This document shows positions 17,731-26,194 of a stretch of 64,000 bases of DNA, one piece after another; positions within the stretch are counted from its first letter, which is position 1, and each line of letters opens with the position of its first letter. The notes beneath the pieces were generated by a model. The model saw only the letters and a program-made list of their open reading frames with translations, had not been told where the DNA came from and did not search any database. Location: assembly GCF_025398175.1 (NCBI RefSeq), contig NZ_CP099734.1:310001-374000 (forward strand). The letters are read 5' to 3'. The DNA comes from Photobacterium sp. TY1-4. Its GTDB lineage: Bacteria; Pseudomonadota; Gammaproteobacteria; Enterobacterales; Vibrionaceae. Both the position numbers and the translations under genes were made by a program.

Positions 17731-19374
17731 ATGCGTGGATTTTTTCTAGGGGTTGCTTTGCTGTCGCTGGCGGGCTGTTCAACCCAGATGGGACACCGGG
17801 ATCCGGTCGAAATTAAAGGGGCGCTCAATGAAGCGGCCAACGAGGCCAACAGCCGTCCGCTGACCGAGCTGCCGCCGTCGGTCCGGGCCGATTTGCTGCC
17901 GCAGGTCGCGTTGCCGGATTATGCCCCGATCAGCGTGCTGGAGAAGCGGTTCCGGGTTAATGCCCGGAATGTCGAGGCGCGGGCCTTTTTTGGCAGCCTG
18001 GTCAAAGGGACGGCAGTGAATATGGTGATCCACCCGGAAGTCAGCGGGCGGATTTCCCTGACGTTGCGTGACGTGACCCTGGATGAAGTACTGGCTGTGG
18101 TCTCGGACATCTACGGCTATAACACCACGCGCAAAGGCAATATCATCCAGGTGTTCCCGGCCACCCTGCGCACGGAAGTGATCCCGGTTGATTACTTGCA
18201 GCTCAAGCGCCGCGGGATCTCGCTGACCTCGCTGACGACCGGCTCGATCACCAGCAGTGAGTCGAGCACCTCGCGCAATAACCGCGACGGCGAAGACAAT
18301 AACAGCAATAACTATTCCGAAAGCAATGCCACCGCGACCGGCGGCACGACGATTGAAACCACCTCGGAAAGCGATTTCTGGCAGCAACTGGAAAAAGCCG
18401 TGCAGGCGATGATCGGCACCGGTCAGGGCCGCAGCATTGTCGTCTCGCCGCAGGCCAGCCTGATCTCAGTCCGGGCGTTCCCGAACGAGCTGCGCGAAGT
18501 GAAAACCTTTCTGGGAATTTCCCAGCAGCGCCTCAAACGCCAGGTGGTGCTGGAAGCCAAAATCATGGAAGTGACGCTGAGCGACGGCTATCAGCAGGGG
18601 GTGAACTGGAGCAACATCTCCAAGACGCTGGGCGGCACCAGCATTAATGTCGGCCGGACCAGCATCAGCGAAACCCTGCCGGGCGGCAATGCGATTGCCT
18701 CGCTGCTGGGCGGCCAGACCAACATTACGATTTCAGACGGCAACTTCGCGTCGGTACTCAGCTTCCTCGATACCCAGGGGGATTTGAATGTCCTGTCGAG
18801 CCCGCGGGTCACGGCGGCCAACAACCAGAAAGCGGTGATTAAGGTCGGCGGCGATCAGTATTTCGTGACGGATATTTCCGGCGGCGAAGTGAACAGCGAC
18901 GGCGGTACGGCATCGCCGGATATCGAGCTGACGCCGTTTTTCTCCGGGATCTCGCTGGATGTGACCCCGCAGATTGATGATGAAGGCGGCGTGCTGTTGC
19001 ATGTCCATCCGGCGGTGGTGGATGTGACCACTGAAGTGCGTGATATCGAGCTGGGAGAGACGTTCGGAACCTACAAACTGCCGTTGGCGAAAAGTTCGGT
19101 GCGGGAATCGGACTCGGTGATCCACGCCCGCTCCGGAGACGTGGTGGTGATCGGCGGCCTGATGAAATCGGCTACCAATGATCAGGTGTCGAAAGTGCCT
19201 CTGCTGGGGGATATCCCGGTTCTGGGCCACCTGTTCCGCAACGTCAACAAAGTTGAGAGCAAAACCGAGCTGGTGATCCTGCTCAAGCCGACCGTGGTGA
19301 GTGAGCTGACCTGGCAGCAGGAAATTGAGCGCTCGCGCGCTCTGGTCAACGAGTGGTTCCCTGACGAGGGCTGA
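17731..19374 (+). CDS. mshL: MSHA secretin MshL (outer-membrane pore)
   Basis: MshL forms the outer-membrane gate through which the pilus leaves the cell. The 547-residue protein starts with a lipoprotein signal (lipobox LAGC near residue 17), carries N-terminal secretin and TonB short domains around residues 60-140 (RNVEARAFFGSLVKG), a serine/asparagine-rich insert at about 190-215, and the C-terminal secretin barrel with the family ending around VIGGLMKS and VPLLGDIPVLGHLFR. ATG 17731 has GAAG upstream; an open extension to 17671 overlaps mshK and hides the signal. The next gene, mshM, starts two bases after the stop. Confidence 0.95.
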   Translation: MRGFFLGVALLSLAGCSTQMGHRDPVEIKGALNEAANEANSRPLTELPPSVRADLLPQVALPDYAPISVLEKRFRVNARNVEARAFFGSLVKGTAVNMVIHPEVSGRISLTLRDVTLDEVLAVVSDIYGYNTTRKGNIIQVFPATLRTEVIPVDYLQLKRRGISLTSLTTGSITSSESSTSRNNRDGEDNNSNNYSESNATATGGTTIETTSESDFWQQLEKAVQAMIGTGQGRSIVVSPQASLISVRAFPNELREVKTFLGISQQRLKRQVVLEAKIMEVTLSDGYQQGVNWSNISKTLGGTSINVGRTSISETLPGGNAIASLLGGQTNITISDGNFASVLSFLDTQGDLNVLSSPRVTAANNQKAVIKVGGDQYFVTDISGGEVNSDGGTASPDIELTPFFSGISLDVTPQIDDEGGVLLHVHPAVVDVTTEVRDIELGETFGTYKLPLAKSSVRESDSVIHARSGDVVVIGGLMKSATNDQVSKVPLLGDIPVLGHLFRNVNKVESKTELVILLKPTVVSELTWQQEIERSRALVNEWFPDEG

Positions 19375-19376
19375 GC

Positions 19377-20225
19377 ATGTACCAGTCGCATTTCGGACTC
19401 AAGGCGCTGCCTTTTACCCTGACGCCGAATACCCGCTCGTTCGTGGCGCTGCCGCCACATCTGGAAGCGATTCAGATGACGCTGGCGGCGCTGGAGATGG
19501 GCGAGGGGATCATCCAGATCTCCGGCGAGGTCGGCACCGGCAAAACGCTGGTGTGCCGGATGCTGATCCGCCAGTTGCCGGCCCAGTTCGAGCTGGCTTA
19601 CCTGCCGACCCCGGCGACCAGCGGTGATGAATTGCGCCGGGCACTGGCCCGGGAGCTCGCGCTGAGCGCCGAGATCCCGGCTGCAACCTTGACCGAGCAG
19701 CTCCAGCAGGCACTGATCGCCCGCAAAGCGGCAGGCAAGTCCGTGGTGGTGGTGATTGATGAAGCACAGGCCTTGCCCGATGATGCCCTTGAAGCGATCC
19801 GCTTGCTGGGCAACCTGGAAACCGAGCAGGAAAAGCTGCTGCACATTGTACTGTTGGGCCAGCCGGAGCTGGATCAGCGTCTGGCGCAGCATCACCTGCG
19901 CCAGTTTCGCCAGCGGATCACCTTCCGCGCCTGTCTGCGCCCGCTCGATCTGGCAGAAACCATCGCTTATATCGAGCAGCGCTTGGCCGAGGCCGGTTGC
20001 GAGCGGCCGCTGTTGCAGCTGGCGCAATACCGGGAGATCTGGCTGGCGAGTCGGGGTATCCCGCGATTGATCAACCAGTTGTGTCACAAAGCATTTATTG
20101 CGGCATGCAGTCATGGCGTGCCGGCAATTCGTCGAAAAGAAGTCCTGATGGCAATTAAAGATACCCTGGGGGCACGTCAGCCGATGTGCACCTTCCCGAT
20201 CCTGTGGGGATGGCACGGAGCATGA
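19377..20225 (+). CDS. mshM: MSHA biogenesis ATPase MshM (ExeA/GspA-like)
   Basis: MshM is an AAA ATPase related to ExeA/GspA, proteins that help place secretins through the cell wall. The 282 residues open with the family motif MYQSHFGLKALPFTLTPN, then Walker A GEVGTGKT near 43-50, Walker B VVVVIDEAQAL near 120-131, and a sensor region. Unlike ExeA it has no peptidoglycan-binding domain. Its TGA overlaps the mshN start (ATGA). Confidence 0.92.
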   Translation: MYQSHFGLKALPFTLTPNTRSFVALPPHLEAIQMTLAALEMGEGIIQISGEVGTGKTLVCRMLIRQLPAQFELAYLPTPATSGDELRRALARELALSAEIPAATLTEQLQQALIARKAAGKSVVVVIDEAQALPDDALEAIRLLGNLETEQEKLLHIVLLGQPELDQRLAQHHLRQFRQRITFRACLRPLDLAETIAYIEQRLAEAGCERPLLQLAQYREIWLASRGIPRLINQLCHKAFIAACSHGVPAIRRKEVLMAIKDTLGARQPMCTFPILWGWHGA

Positions 20226-21490
20226 GTGAAATCAACAAACAGCTGAACGCCCTGAGCCAGCAACAATCGCGTGCCGGTGCGGTGCCGCCGTTGCAGGCCG
20301 CCGTGGTCAAACCGGTGCCGTCCCATCCCCGTCGCTGGCGAGCCGTGGCGGCTGCGGGCCTGCTTGTCGTGACCGGCGGTGCGGGCTGGTGGCTGGGGGT
20401 CCATGCCCGGCCGTCATCGCCGGCTGATACGGTCGCAGCAACGGCGGTCGAAGCAGAAATGTCGGTCGAGGCATCAGTAGAGACGGCGGTAGAAGCGACA
20501 ACCGCTGCACCTGAACCAACGGTGGTCTCATCGGTGCGGACCGAACCCCCGTTGCCGCAGGCTGATACGGTGCGAGTGACGGCAATTGCCTCGGCACCGA
20601 AATCGGTGTCAGGGCCGGAATCCAAGCCAGAATCAAAGCCGGGCGACGTGCCGGTCATGGCGTTGTCGTCCCGGGCCGCGGTGGCAGTAGCGCCCAAGCC
20701 GCAAGCGCCACAGCAAGAGGCGACGCCAATTGCTGCCCATCAACCCGCGAAGGCTGCATCCGTATCATCGGGTGCTGCTCCGCTGAAGCAAGCCGCGGTT
20801 GCTGCTGTGCCAGCCCAAACGCCTGCCGAATCCCAGGTTGAAACAACAGGCAATGAAGCGGGCGATGAGCTGGCGGCGGATGAAGCCCTGGTGATCGAAA
20901 CCGTTGAACTCGACGGTGAGCAACTGTCCCGGGTGGCGTATCAGCGGGCGGAGCAAGCTCTGAAAAGCGGCGACAGCCGCAAAGCGATCCGTCATCTGCG
21001 CGAAGCCGTGCAGTACCAGCCGGACTGGATCCTGGCCCGGCAAAAACTGGCGGCGCTGCAATATGGCCGCGGTGAGAGTCGCCAGGCGATGGCGACCTTG
21101 CAGGACGGCCTCGCTCTGGATGCGGACCAGCCGGATTTACGTCTGACCCTGGCCAAGCTGTTGGTCAATGAATCGCAACCGCAGGCCGCGCTCAATGTGC
21201 TGAGTCAGTTGCCGGAAGCAGGCCGTCATGAATACCTGGCGATGCGCGGCGCCCTGGCGCAGCAGCTGGATCAACCCGAGCTGGCGATGACCAGCTACCA
21301 ACGCCTGGTCGACGAGCAGCCTTATGATGGCCGCTGGTGGATGGGGCTCGGGATTGCCTTGGAGCGCAATCAAACCCCGGCGCGCGCCCGTGATGCTTAT
21401 CAGCAGGCACTGTTGATGGGGCGTATTTCACAACAATCACAGCAATTTATTCAACAGCGGCTGGCGCTGCTTGAAGCGCAGGAGGGCTAA
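20222..21490 (+). CDS. mshN: MSHA biogenesis TPR protein MshN
   Basis: The 422-residue protein has a short cytoplasmic N-terminus, one transmembrane helix (about residues 39-60, AVAAAGLLVVTGGAGWWLGV), a long Ala/Val/Thr/Pro/Ser-rich low-complexity stretch to about 225, and tetratricopeptide repeats in the C-terminal third (for example YQRAEQALKSGDSRKAIRHL). It probably acts as a periplasmic scaffold for the pilus machine or secretin; its exact role is not established. ATG 20222 overlaps the mshM stop by four bases, implying translational coupling. Confidence 0.9.
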   Translation: MSEINKQLNALSQQQSRAGAVPPLQAAVVKPVPSHPRRWRAVAAAGLLVVTGGAGWWLGVHARPSSPADTVAATAVEAEMSVEASVETAVEATTAAPEPTVVSSVRTEPPLPQADTVRVTAIASAPKSVSGPESKPESKPGDVPVMALSSRAAVAVAPKPQAPQQEATPIAAHQPAKAASVSSGAAPLKQAAVAAVPAQTPAESQVETTGNEAGDELAADEALVIETVELDGEQLSRVAYQRAEQALKSGDSRKAIRHLREAVQYQPDWILARQKLAALQYGRGESRQAMATLQDGLALDADQPDLRLTLAKLLVNESQPQAALNVLSQLPEAGRHEYLAMRGALAQQLDQPELAMTSYQRLVDEQPYDGRWWMGLGIALERNQTPARARDAYQQALLMGRISQQSQQFIQQRLALLEAQEG

Positions 21491-21495
21491 GCGCG

Positions 21496-23211
21496 ATGCA
21501 AATCCGATTACGAAAACGACTGGGAGACTTGCTGGTCGAAGAGGGCATCGTGGCACCGGAGCAACTGGAGCAGGCGCTGAACCAGCAGCAGAGCACGGGA
21601 CGGAAGCTGGGCGATACCCTGATCAGCATGGGATTTCTCAGTGAGCAGCAGATGCTGCAGTTTCTCTCCCGTCAGCTGGACATTCCTCTGATTGATTTGA
21701 CCCGGATGACCGTGTCGCCGGAGGCGGCGGGGTTGCTCTCGGAAGTGCATGCCCGGCGGCTGCGGGCGTTGGTGATCAGTGCCCAGGGAGATACGGTGCG
21801 GGTGGCGATGAGCGACCCGGCCGATCTGGCGGCCCAGGAGGCGGTGTTTAATCAGCTGGCGCGGTACCGGGTCGAGCTGGTGATCGCGCCGGAGCGCCAG
21901 TTGCTGGCGGCGTTCGATCGCTATTATCGCCGCACACAGGAAATTGTCTCCTTTGCCGAGCAGTTGCAGGCCGAACACCAGAATCGCTCGGAGTTCGGGT
22001 TCGGCATGGACGATCCGAACAACGAAGAAGTCACGGTCGTCAAGCTGATCAACTCCCTGTTCGAAGATGCGATCCAGATCGGGGCGTCGGATATCCATAT
22101 CGAGCCGGATGCCGATGTGCTGCGGATCCGCCAGCGGATCGACGGGGTGCTGCATGAGACCCTGCTCAACGAGCCGAGTGTATCGGCGGCCCTGGTGCTG
22201 CGCCTGAAGCTGATGAGCGGGCTCGATATCTCGGAGAAACGTCTGCCGCAGGACGGCCGCTTTAATGTCAAAGTGCGCGGCCATTCCGTGGATGTCCGTG
22301 TGTCGACCATGCCGGTGCAGTACGGCGAGTCGGTGGTGATGCGTTTGTTGGATCAGTCGGCGGGGATCCTCAGCCTGGAAGAAATCGGCATGCCGCCGGC
22401 GCTGCTGAGTCGTTTGCGACGTCAGCTCAAGCGCCCGCACGGGATGATTTTGGTCACCGGGCCGACCGGCTCGGGTAAAACTACGACCTTGTACGGTGCG
22501 CTGAGTGAGCTGAATCAGCCGGGCAAGAAATTGATCACCGCCGAGGATCCGGTGGAGTATCGCTTGCCCCGGATCAACCAGGTTCAGGTGAACAGCAAAA
22601 TCGGTCTGACGTTTTCATCAATCCTGCGCACGTTTTTGCGTCAGGATCCGGACATCATTCTGATCGGGGAGATGCGGGATCAGGAGACGGTGGAGATCGG
22701 CCTGCGATCGGCCCTGACCGGTCACCTGGTCCTCTCGACCCTGCATACCAACGATGCCATCGACAGCGCCTTGCGGATGATGGATATGGAAGCGCCCGGC
22801 TATCTGGTGGCCAGTGCGGTGCGGGCGGTACTGGCCCAGCGACTGGTGCGCCGGGTATGCCGGGACTGCGGCGATTCGGTCGCTGTGGAAACCGCCGAGC
22901 AACAGTGGCTGGCGGCTCGGTTTCCGCAGCATCAGGCGCGGGCGTTTCATCGGGGGCGGGGCTGCCAGAGCTGCAACTTTACCGGCTATAAAGGGCGGGT
23001 AGGGGTGTTTGAGCTGCTGGAGCTTGACCAGCCGATGATGGACGCCCTGCGGGCCAATGATGCCGTGCAGTTCAGCCAAATCGCCCGCAAGTCGGTGGGG
23101 TACACGCCGTTGATTGAATCAGCGATGGCGCTGGCGCTGGACGGGGTGACCAGCCTCGCCGAAGTCATGCTGTTGGGCGAAGGGGATTTGAACTTCGCCG
23201 GGGCGCAGTAA
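21496..23211 (+). CDS. mshE: MSHA pilus extension ATPase MshE, cyclic-di-GMP-binding
   Basis: MshE powers pilus extension and is switched by cyclic di-GMP. The 571-residue GspE/PilB-type protein starts with an MshEN domain showing two copies of the binding pattern: RLGDLLVEEGIV...L..AL..Q at residues 6-34 and KLGDTLISMGFLSEQQMLQFL just after. The motor has Walker A GPTGSGKTTT near 321, Walker B LIGEMRDQET, a His box LSTLHTNDA and a tetracysteine zinc site (CRDC...CQSC). GGAGG stands ten bases before the ATG. Pilus output should therefore follow cyclic-di-GMP level. Confidence 0.96.
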   Translation: MQIRLRKRLGDLLVEEGIVAPEQLEQALNQQQSTGRKLGDTLISMGFLSEQQMLQFLSRQLDIPLIDLTRMTVSPEAAGLLSEVHARRLRALVISAQGDTVRVAMSDPADLAAQEAVFNQLARYRVELVIAPERQLLAAFDRYYRRTQEIVSFAEQLQAEHQNRSEFGFGMDDPNNEEVTVVKLINSLFEDAIQIGASDIHIEPDADVLRIRQRIDGVLHETLLNEPSVSAALVLRLKLMSGLDISEKRLPQDGRFNVKVRGHSVDVRVSTMPVQYGESVVMRLLDQSAGILSLEEIGMPPALLSRLRRQLKRPHGMILVTGPTGSGKTTTLYGALSELNQPGKKLITAEDPVEYRLPRINQVQVNSKIGLTFSSILRTFLRQDPDIILIGEMRDQETVEIGLRSALTGHLVLSTLHTNDAIDSALRMMDMEAPGYLVASAVRAVLAQRLVRRVCRDCGDSVAVETAEQQWLAARFPQHQARAFHRGRGCQSCNFTGYKGRVGVFELLELDQPMMDALRANDAVQFSQIARKSVGYTPLIESAMALALDGVTSLAEVMLLGEGDLNFAGAQ

Positions 23212-23232
23212 TGAACCGACAGGAGAATGGCG

Positions 23233-24453
23233 ATGCCGACGTTTAACTACCGCGGCCGCGGCCAGCAGGGGGAGTTGAAGCGCGGCCAGATCGAAGCCGC
23301 GACCCAGGATGCGGCTGCCGATGCCCTGATGCGTAAGGGGATCATTCCGCTGGAAATCCGCCAGGGACAAGAGCGGAGCGCAGGGCAGGATTGGCAGATG
23401 CTGTTCCAGCGTTCAATTCCGCTGGAGGTGCTGGTGATTTTCTGCCGTCAGCTCTACAGCCTGACCAAAGCCGGTGTGCCCTTGCTGCGGGCGATGAAAG
23501 GGCTGAGTCAGAGTTCGTCGCATCCGTTAATGCAACAGACGCTCGAAGCCGTCTCCGATGAGCTGGCCAATGGTCGCACGCTCTCGGTGGCGATGAAGCA
23601 GCATCCACGGGTCTTCGGCGAACTGTTTGTGTCGATGATCCATGTCGGGGAAAACACCGGTCGGCTGGATGACTCCCTGCTGCAGCTGGCGGGATATTTT
23701 GAGCAGGAAATGGAAACCCGGCGGCGGATCAAGTCAGCGATGCGTTATCCCAGTTTCGTCCTGGCGGCGATCATGCTGGCGGTTGTGGTGCTCAATGTGA
23801 AAGTGATCCCGCAGTTTACCGCCATGTTCAGTCGCTTCGGAGTCGAGTTGCCCTGGTCGACCAAATTGTTGATCGCCAGCTCGGAGTTTTTTGTCAGTTA
23901 CTGGCCGCTGATGATCGGGGCCGGGATCGCGGGTTGGATTGGCACCAAAATGTGGCGCCAGACACCGGCGGGCCAGGAAAAATGGGATGCCTGGCGGCTC
24001 AGGGTGCCCATTGTCGGGGGGATCATCAATCGGGCCCAGCTGTCGCGCTTTTCACGGACTTTTGCCCTGATGATCCGGGCCGGAGTGCCGCTCAATCAGG
24101 CCATTCAGATGGCAGCTGAAGCGTTGGGTAACCGCTTTCTGGAAAACCGTCTGCTGGAGATGAAAAACGGCATTGAAAGCGGCAGCTCGATTGCCAGTAC
24201 GGCCAACCGGGCCGGGGTGTTTACCCCGCTGGTGCTGCAGATGATCGCGGTCGGTGAAGAGACCGGCCAGGTGGATGATCTGCTGCTGGAGGCGTCCGAT
24301 TTCTACGATCGGGAAGTGGATTACGACCTGAAAACCCTGACCGCGCGGATTGAGCCGATCCTGCTGGGGATTGTCGCGATGATGGTGCTGCTGCTGGCGT
24401 TGGGGATTTTCCTGCCGATGTGGAGTCTGCTCGATGTGGCGCGCGGGGTTTAA
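23233..24453 (+). CDS. mshG: MSHA inner-membrane platform protein MshG (PilC/GspF-like)
   Basis: MshG is the polytopic platform on which the MshE motor works. The 406-residue protein has two T2SSF repeats, each a cytoplasmic helical bundle (FCRQLYSLTKAGVPLLRAM and FSRTFALMIRAGVPLNQAI are the paired signatures), with three transmembrane segments. ATG 23233 is preferred because AGGAG (23221-23225) then has seven-base spacing; the ATG at 23227 would leave one base. The 3' end overlaps mshF by 20 bases. Confidence 0.93.
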   Translation: MPTFNYRGRGQQGELKRGQIEAATQDAAADALMRKGIIPLEIRQGQERSAGQDWQMLFQRSIPLEVLVIFCRQLYSLTKAGVPLLRAMKGLSQSSSHPLMQQTLEAVSDELANGRTLSVAMKQHPRVFGELFVSMIHVGENTGRLDDSLLQLAGYFEQEMETRRRIKSAMRYPSFVLAAIMLAVVVLNVKVIPQFTAMFSRFGVELPWSTKLLIASSEFFVSYWPLMIGAGIAGWIGTKMWRQTPAGQEKWDAWRLRVPIVGGIINRAQLSRFSRTFALMIRAGVPLNQAIQMAAEALGNRFLENRLLEMKNGIESGSSIASTANRAGVFTPLVLQMIAVGEETGQVDDLLLEASDFYDREVDYDLKTLTARIEPILLGIVAMMVLLLALGIFLPMWSLLDVARGV

Positions 24454-24922
24454 CCACCGACAGCAGTACAGGATCCACCAGTTCCTCTGGCTCAGTGCCG
24501 GTCTGGTGGTGGTGGCCCTGTTACTGCTGGAAGGACGGCGGGTCTATGAGCGGGCGGAGCAGACCCGGTTGGATGTTTTGGTACAGACGTTGCAAAGTAG
24601 TGCTTCGAGCCTGCGTCAGCGCTGGGAGCTTGACGGCCGGCCGGCCCGTCAACAACTGGACGGGATCGCGTACGAATTTACCCGGCTGGGGTGGCCGGTG
24701 GTGCGTCGGGATGGTGCGCTTGATTGCGAAAAAATCTGGATTTTACTGTCATCCCGGCAGCAACCGGTCCCTTATCAGGGTTTCATTGTGCAAGGTGATG
24801 ACAATAAACGTCAAAATCAGACCTGTTTTTACGAAATTAACGATAAGAAATGGGTGGCATTATTTTATGAAAGTGAGACAATACACATCAACGGTTTTTT
24901 GACGCTTGGTGTGAATTTGTGA
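24434..24922 (+). CDS. mshF: MSHA biogenesis protein MshF
   Basis: The 162-residue protein has one N-terminal transmembrane helix (IHQFLWLSAGLVVVALLLL, residues 14-32), a short coiled coil and a small periplasmic domain. It closes the assembly block and overlaps mshG by 20 bases, with GGAG eight bases before the ATG. Its function is not established; the topology suggests a platform or minor-pilin accessory. Base composition becomes more A/T-rich in the last 150 bases, which also carry the putative control region of mshB. Confidence 0.85.
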   Translation: MWRAGFNHRQQYRIHQFLWLSAGLVVVALLLLEGRRVYERAEQTRLDVLVQTLQSSASSLRQRWELDGRPARQQLDGIAYEFTRLGWPVVRRDGALDCEKIWILLSSRQQPVPYQGFIVQGDDNKRQNQTCFYEINDKKWVALFYESETIHINGFLTLGVNL

Positions 24923-24940
24923 CGTTGTTTTGACGTTGTG
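24896..24940 (+). promoter_or_regulatory. Three phased TGACG repeats ahead of mshB
   Basis: TGACG occurs at 24900, 24920 and 24931, each within a T-rich context (TTTTTTGACGCTTG, TTTGTGACGTTG, TTTTGACGTTG). Spacings of 20 and 11 bases put the three on about the same DNA face. They lie across the end of mshF, 30-60 bases before mshB, where the structural msh operon promoter is expected from V. cholerae. They could be regulator-binding sites; no -10 element is clear. Confidence 0.4.
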
Positions 24941-24959
24941 AGTGGAAGGTAGGTAAAAA

Positions 24960-25535
24960 GTGAAAAAACAAACCGGTTTCTCGCTGGTGGAACTTGTCAT
25001 CGTGATCATTGTGGTTGGCCTGCTGGCTGTTGCGGCATTGCCGCGCTTCATGAATGTCACGGATGAAGCGAAAAAAGCTTCAATACAAGGTGTTGCGGGT
25101 GGTTTTGCAACAGCCGTCCTGTCGGCGCGCGCACAGTGGGAAGCGAATGGACGTCCGGTGTCGGGGAACTACAACGTGGTGAACTATGACGGACAGAACT
25201 TTTATCTGACCACGGCCGGGAGCGATCAGGGAGTGATCTCTGAAGGTTACCCGCTGGCTGAGTCGGAAAAGAACATTCGCCAGTTTCAAAGCAGTGATTG
25301 TGCGTGGTTGATGGAGAATTTGATGCAAAATCCTCCAAAGGTCACCAGTGTCGCAGAATCGGCCACCAAGAGCGATTACGCTTACCTGGCCAAGGCTGAT
25401 AATGCGCAATGTCATTTCTACCAGTTAGCGTCGGCAGCTGCCGGCTCGAACGGGGATGCCGTGTCTGCAGAGTCAGGGCATCAATTTGTGTACAAACTGG
25501 CCAATGGCCAGGTTGAAGTCCAGTTAGTGAACTAA
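24960..25535 (+). CDS. mshB: MSHA minor pilin MshB
   Basis: This 191-residue type IV prepilin has a short basic leader, with cleavage predicted between Gly6 and Phe7 (KKQTG-FSLVEL), giving N-methyl-Phe with Glu at mature position 5. The hydrophobic assembly helix follows, then a globular domain with cysteines near residues 118 and 150 suited to a disulfide. MshB resembles MshA at the N-terminus but diverges after about 60 residues. The start is GTG with an AGGT-rich ribosome site. It opens the structural operon. Confidence 0.92.
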   Translation: MKKQTGFSLVELVIVIIVVGLLAVAALPRFMNVTDEAKKASIQGVAGGFATAVLSARAQWEANGRPVSGNYNVVNYDGQNFYLTTAGSDQGVISEGYPLAESEKNIRQFQSSDCAWLMENLMQNPPKVTSVAESATKSDYAYLAKADNAQCHFYQLASAAAGSNGDAVSAESGHQFVYKLANGQVEVQLVN

Positions 25536-25555
25536 AAAGAAAGTTGGAGTCAGTT

Positions 25556-26092
25556 ATGAAAAGACAAGGTGGATTTACATTAATCGAGATGGTGGTGGTG
25601 ATCGTCATCCTGGGTATTTTGGCTGTGACCGCGGCACCGCGTTTCCTGAACCTGCAAGGTGATGCCCGCAACTCGGCCCTGCAAGGCCTGAAAGGTGCGG
25701 TCAATGGCGCAGCCGGGATCGTGTACGGCAAAGCAGCGATCGAAGGCCAGGAAAACAAGGCGACAGCCGTTGATGTTGCTGGTGTTAAAACTATTTTCGG
25801 TTACCCGACAGCACACGCGGACGGGATCGTCAAAGCATTGTCTAACTTCGATGAAGAGTGGGTCGTGGTAAAAGATACCGGTCAAACTGAAGAAGCAGGT
25901 AAAACTATTCTGCTGACCCTGAAAGAGTATAAAAATACTGCGGAAGGCGAGATCCCATATGCGTGTTACCTGACTTACACTGCAGCGACTTCTGCAACGG
26001 AAGGCGCGACTGCAACTGTGACAGGCGAAGCGTGTAAAGAGGCTCCAGCGAGCAAACCAACAGACGGTACTGACGCTGGCGACAAAGCTTAA
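25556..26092 (+). CDS. mshA: MSHA major pilin MshA
   Basis: MshA is the main subunit of the pilus fibre. The 178-residue prepilin has leader MKRQGG with cleavage before FTLIEM (Glu5 present), a hydrophobic helix, and a C-terminal disulfide loop between the cysteines of YACYLTYT and GEACKEA. After the second cysteine comes an Ala/Pro/Ser/Thr/Asp-rich tail of about 18 residues (EAPASKPTDGTDAGDKA). ATG 25556 has GGAG with a six-base gap. Strong hairpins follow the gene, as expected where the main pilin must outnumber the minor ones. Confidence 0.95.
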   Translation: MKRQGGFTLIEMVVVIVILGILAVTAAPRFLNLQGDARNSALQGLKGAVNGAAGIVYGKAAIEGQENKATAVDVAGVKTIFGYPTAHADGIVKALSNFDEEWVVVKDTGQTEEAGKTILLTLKEYKNTAEGEIPYACYLTYTAATSATEGATATVTGEACKEAPASKPTDGTDAGDKA

Positions 26093-26100
26093 TCCGTCAG

Positions 26101-26157
26101 ATAGAGCTCTTCGGAGCTCTATTTACCCAGGGCATCGTGCGGATGCCCTGCGTAAAT
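26101..26157 (+). terminator. Double hairpin (partial terminator or mRNA stabiliser) after mshA
   Basis: First hairpin: AGAGCTC, loop TTCG, GAGCTCT (26103-26120), a C(UUCG)G tetraloop, extendable by two A-T pairs and followed by ATTTA. Second: 26121-26157 folds into a 15-bp stem with a single C-C mismatch (ATTTAC pairing GTAAAT outside; CAGGGCATC pairing GATGCCCTG inside). No long T-run follows, so read-through into mshC is expected. Confidence 0.7.
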
Positions 26158-26194
26158 AGAAAGCTATCTTTATTTCTGTATTTCAGGGTGCGTC

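Noticed and set aside
19182..20216. 344-codon open frame on the minus strand over the end of mshL and mshM
   Set aside because: Mirror of MshM coding sequence; no motif and wrong orientation for the operon.
20212..20227. TGGCAC near mshN as a sigma-54 promoter
   Set aside because: The required TTGC-like -12 element is missing, and the site lies inside coding sequence.
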